From: Aliivibrio finisterrensis
Lineage (GTDB): Bacteria; Pseudomonadota; Gammaproteobacteria; Enterobacterales; Vibrionaceae
NCBI RefSeq assembly: GCF_008933155.1
Contig: NZ_WBVP01000002.1
Span: 62,001 to 126,000 of the forward strand
Length of the DNA: 64,000 bases
Direction of reading: 5' to 3'
Positions 63,641-64,000 of the stretch are shown in pieces. The notes below the pieces were generated by a model, which was not told where the DNA came from, did not search any database, and saw only the letters and a program-made list of their open reading frames with translations. Both the position numbers and the translations under genes were made by a program. Position 1 is the first letter of the stretch. The number at the start of each line of letters is the position of its first letter.

Positions 63641-64000
63641 ATGTCTCATGTCATTACACCGACAGATAGCAACATAAGTGATGGGGCTGATTCTAAGCGT
63701 ACCTTAGTTACTCTTGCTGTTATGCTTTCAGCCATTATGGTATTGCTTGATATGACTATCGCTAATGTTGCCCTTCCCCATATGATGGGAGCATTAGGGG
63801 TAACATCAGAGCAAGTCACTTGGGTGCTAACTTCCTACTCAATGGCTGAGGCTATCTTCATTCCTTTGGCCAGTTTTTTATCTCTAAAGTTTGGCGTTAG
63901 AAAGCTGTTATTGATCTCTGTTTCTGGTTTTATCATTACCTCTGCATTATGTGGTCAAGCCGACTCATTGGCCGAAATGGTGACCTTTCGGATCATGCAG
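63641..64000 (+). CDS. emrB: EmrB/QacA family MFS drug pump, 3' end cut by window
   Basis: The first 120 residues are visible: cytoplasmic N-tail, then LSAIMVLLDMTIANVALPHMMGALGVTSEQVTWVLTSYSMAEAIFIPLASFLSLKFG, the DHA2 (14-helix) signature with D-M-T-I-A-N-V-A-L-P. It exports hydrophobic drugs with EmrA. The frame continues past 64000. GGGAAATTATC precedes the ATG. Confidence 0.9.
   Translation, partial: MSHVITPTDSNISDGADSKRTLVTLAVMLSAIMVLLDMTIANVALPHMMGALGVTSEQVTWVLTSYSMAEAIFIPLASFLSLKFGVRKLLLISVSGFIITSALCGQADSLAEMVTFRIMQ

Noticed and set aside
1-64000. CRISPR arrays, tRNA, rRNA or phage genes
   Set aside because: No regularly spaced direct repeats, cloverleaf with CCA, rRNA-like sequence or phage structural gene was found by eye.

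Overview
The window reads as an AT-rich chromosome segment of a marine Vibrionaceae bacterium, most likely Aliivibrio. The evidence is the ectABC-ask ectoine cluster, a DUF5062-type protein, the divergent maoP/hdfR pair, the tesA/ybbA/ybbP arrangement, and Vibrio-like cytochrome b562, PACE, RIO-kinase and PhoX genes. The assignment is by gene content and remembered family sequences; no search was run. No rRNA, tRNA, CRISPR array, prophage or intact insertion sequence was seen.

Layout. 1-12 kb: the end of an unknown protein, a decaying GAF-EAL signalling gene, DUF1415, a glutaredoxin, cytochrome b562, a YgiW/BOF protein, the ybbAP exporter divergent from tesA, a membrane EAL protein, and a patch of mobile-element debris with an IS30-type transposase fragment. 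12-21 kb: maoP/hdfR, the Mg transporter mgtE, then a LysR-MFS-SDR-old yellow enzyme-ProX-like cluster. 20-34 kb: Usp/SulP, two copies of a 162-bp MITE-like repeat, a DMT exporter, an NTF2-like/LysR pair, a Tat-exported PhoX phosphatase with a candidate Pho box, a lipoprotein with an 8-bp tandem repeat, a CosR-like MarR regulator, and an AEC transporter. 34-49 kb: RIO kinase, hydrolase, AI-2E permease, YddG, a chemoreceptor, LysR/CMD-family genes, cold shock protein, MscS channel, FMN reductase, and two small genes (56 aa zinc ribbon, 28 aa basic peptide) supported by ribosome binding sites. 49-56 kb: TPR protein, two LysE exporters with regulators, a CDF protein, and a MarR-controlled cytochrome module around a perfect 48-bp palindrome. 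56-64 kb: ectABC-ask, a LysR/PACE efflux pair, a GNAT remnant, and an EmrA/EmrB pump cut by the window edge.

How the genes work together. Much of the window is small stress and efflux modules, each an exporter or redox enzyme beside its own regulator: nine LysR, two MarR and one Lrp regulator in 64 kb. The ectoine operon, the CosR-like regulator, the MscS channel and possibly the ProX-like protein point to osmotic adaptation. The best candidate for an undescribed system is the divergent cytochrome module at 53.8-56.1 kb: a periplasmic two-repeat protein, a c556-like cytochrome, a cytochrome b561 and a MarR regulator, with the long palindrome between the divergent arms.
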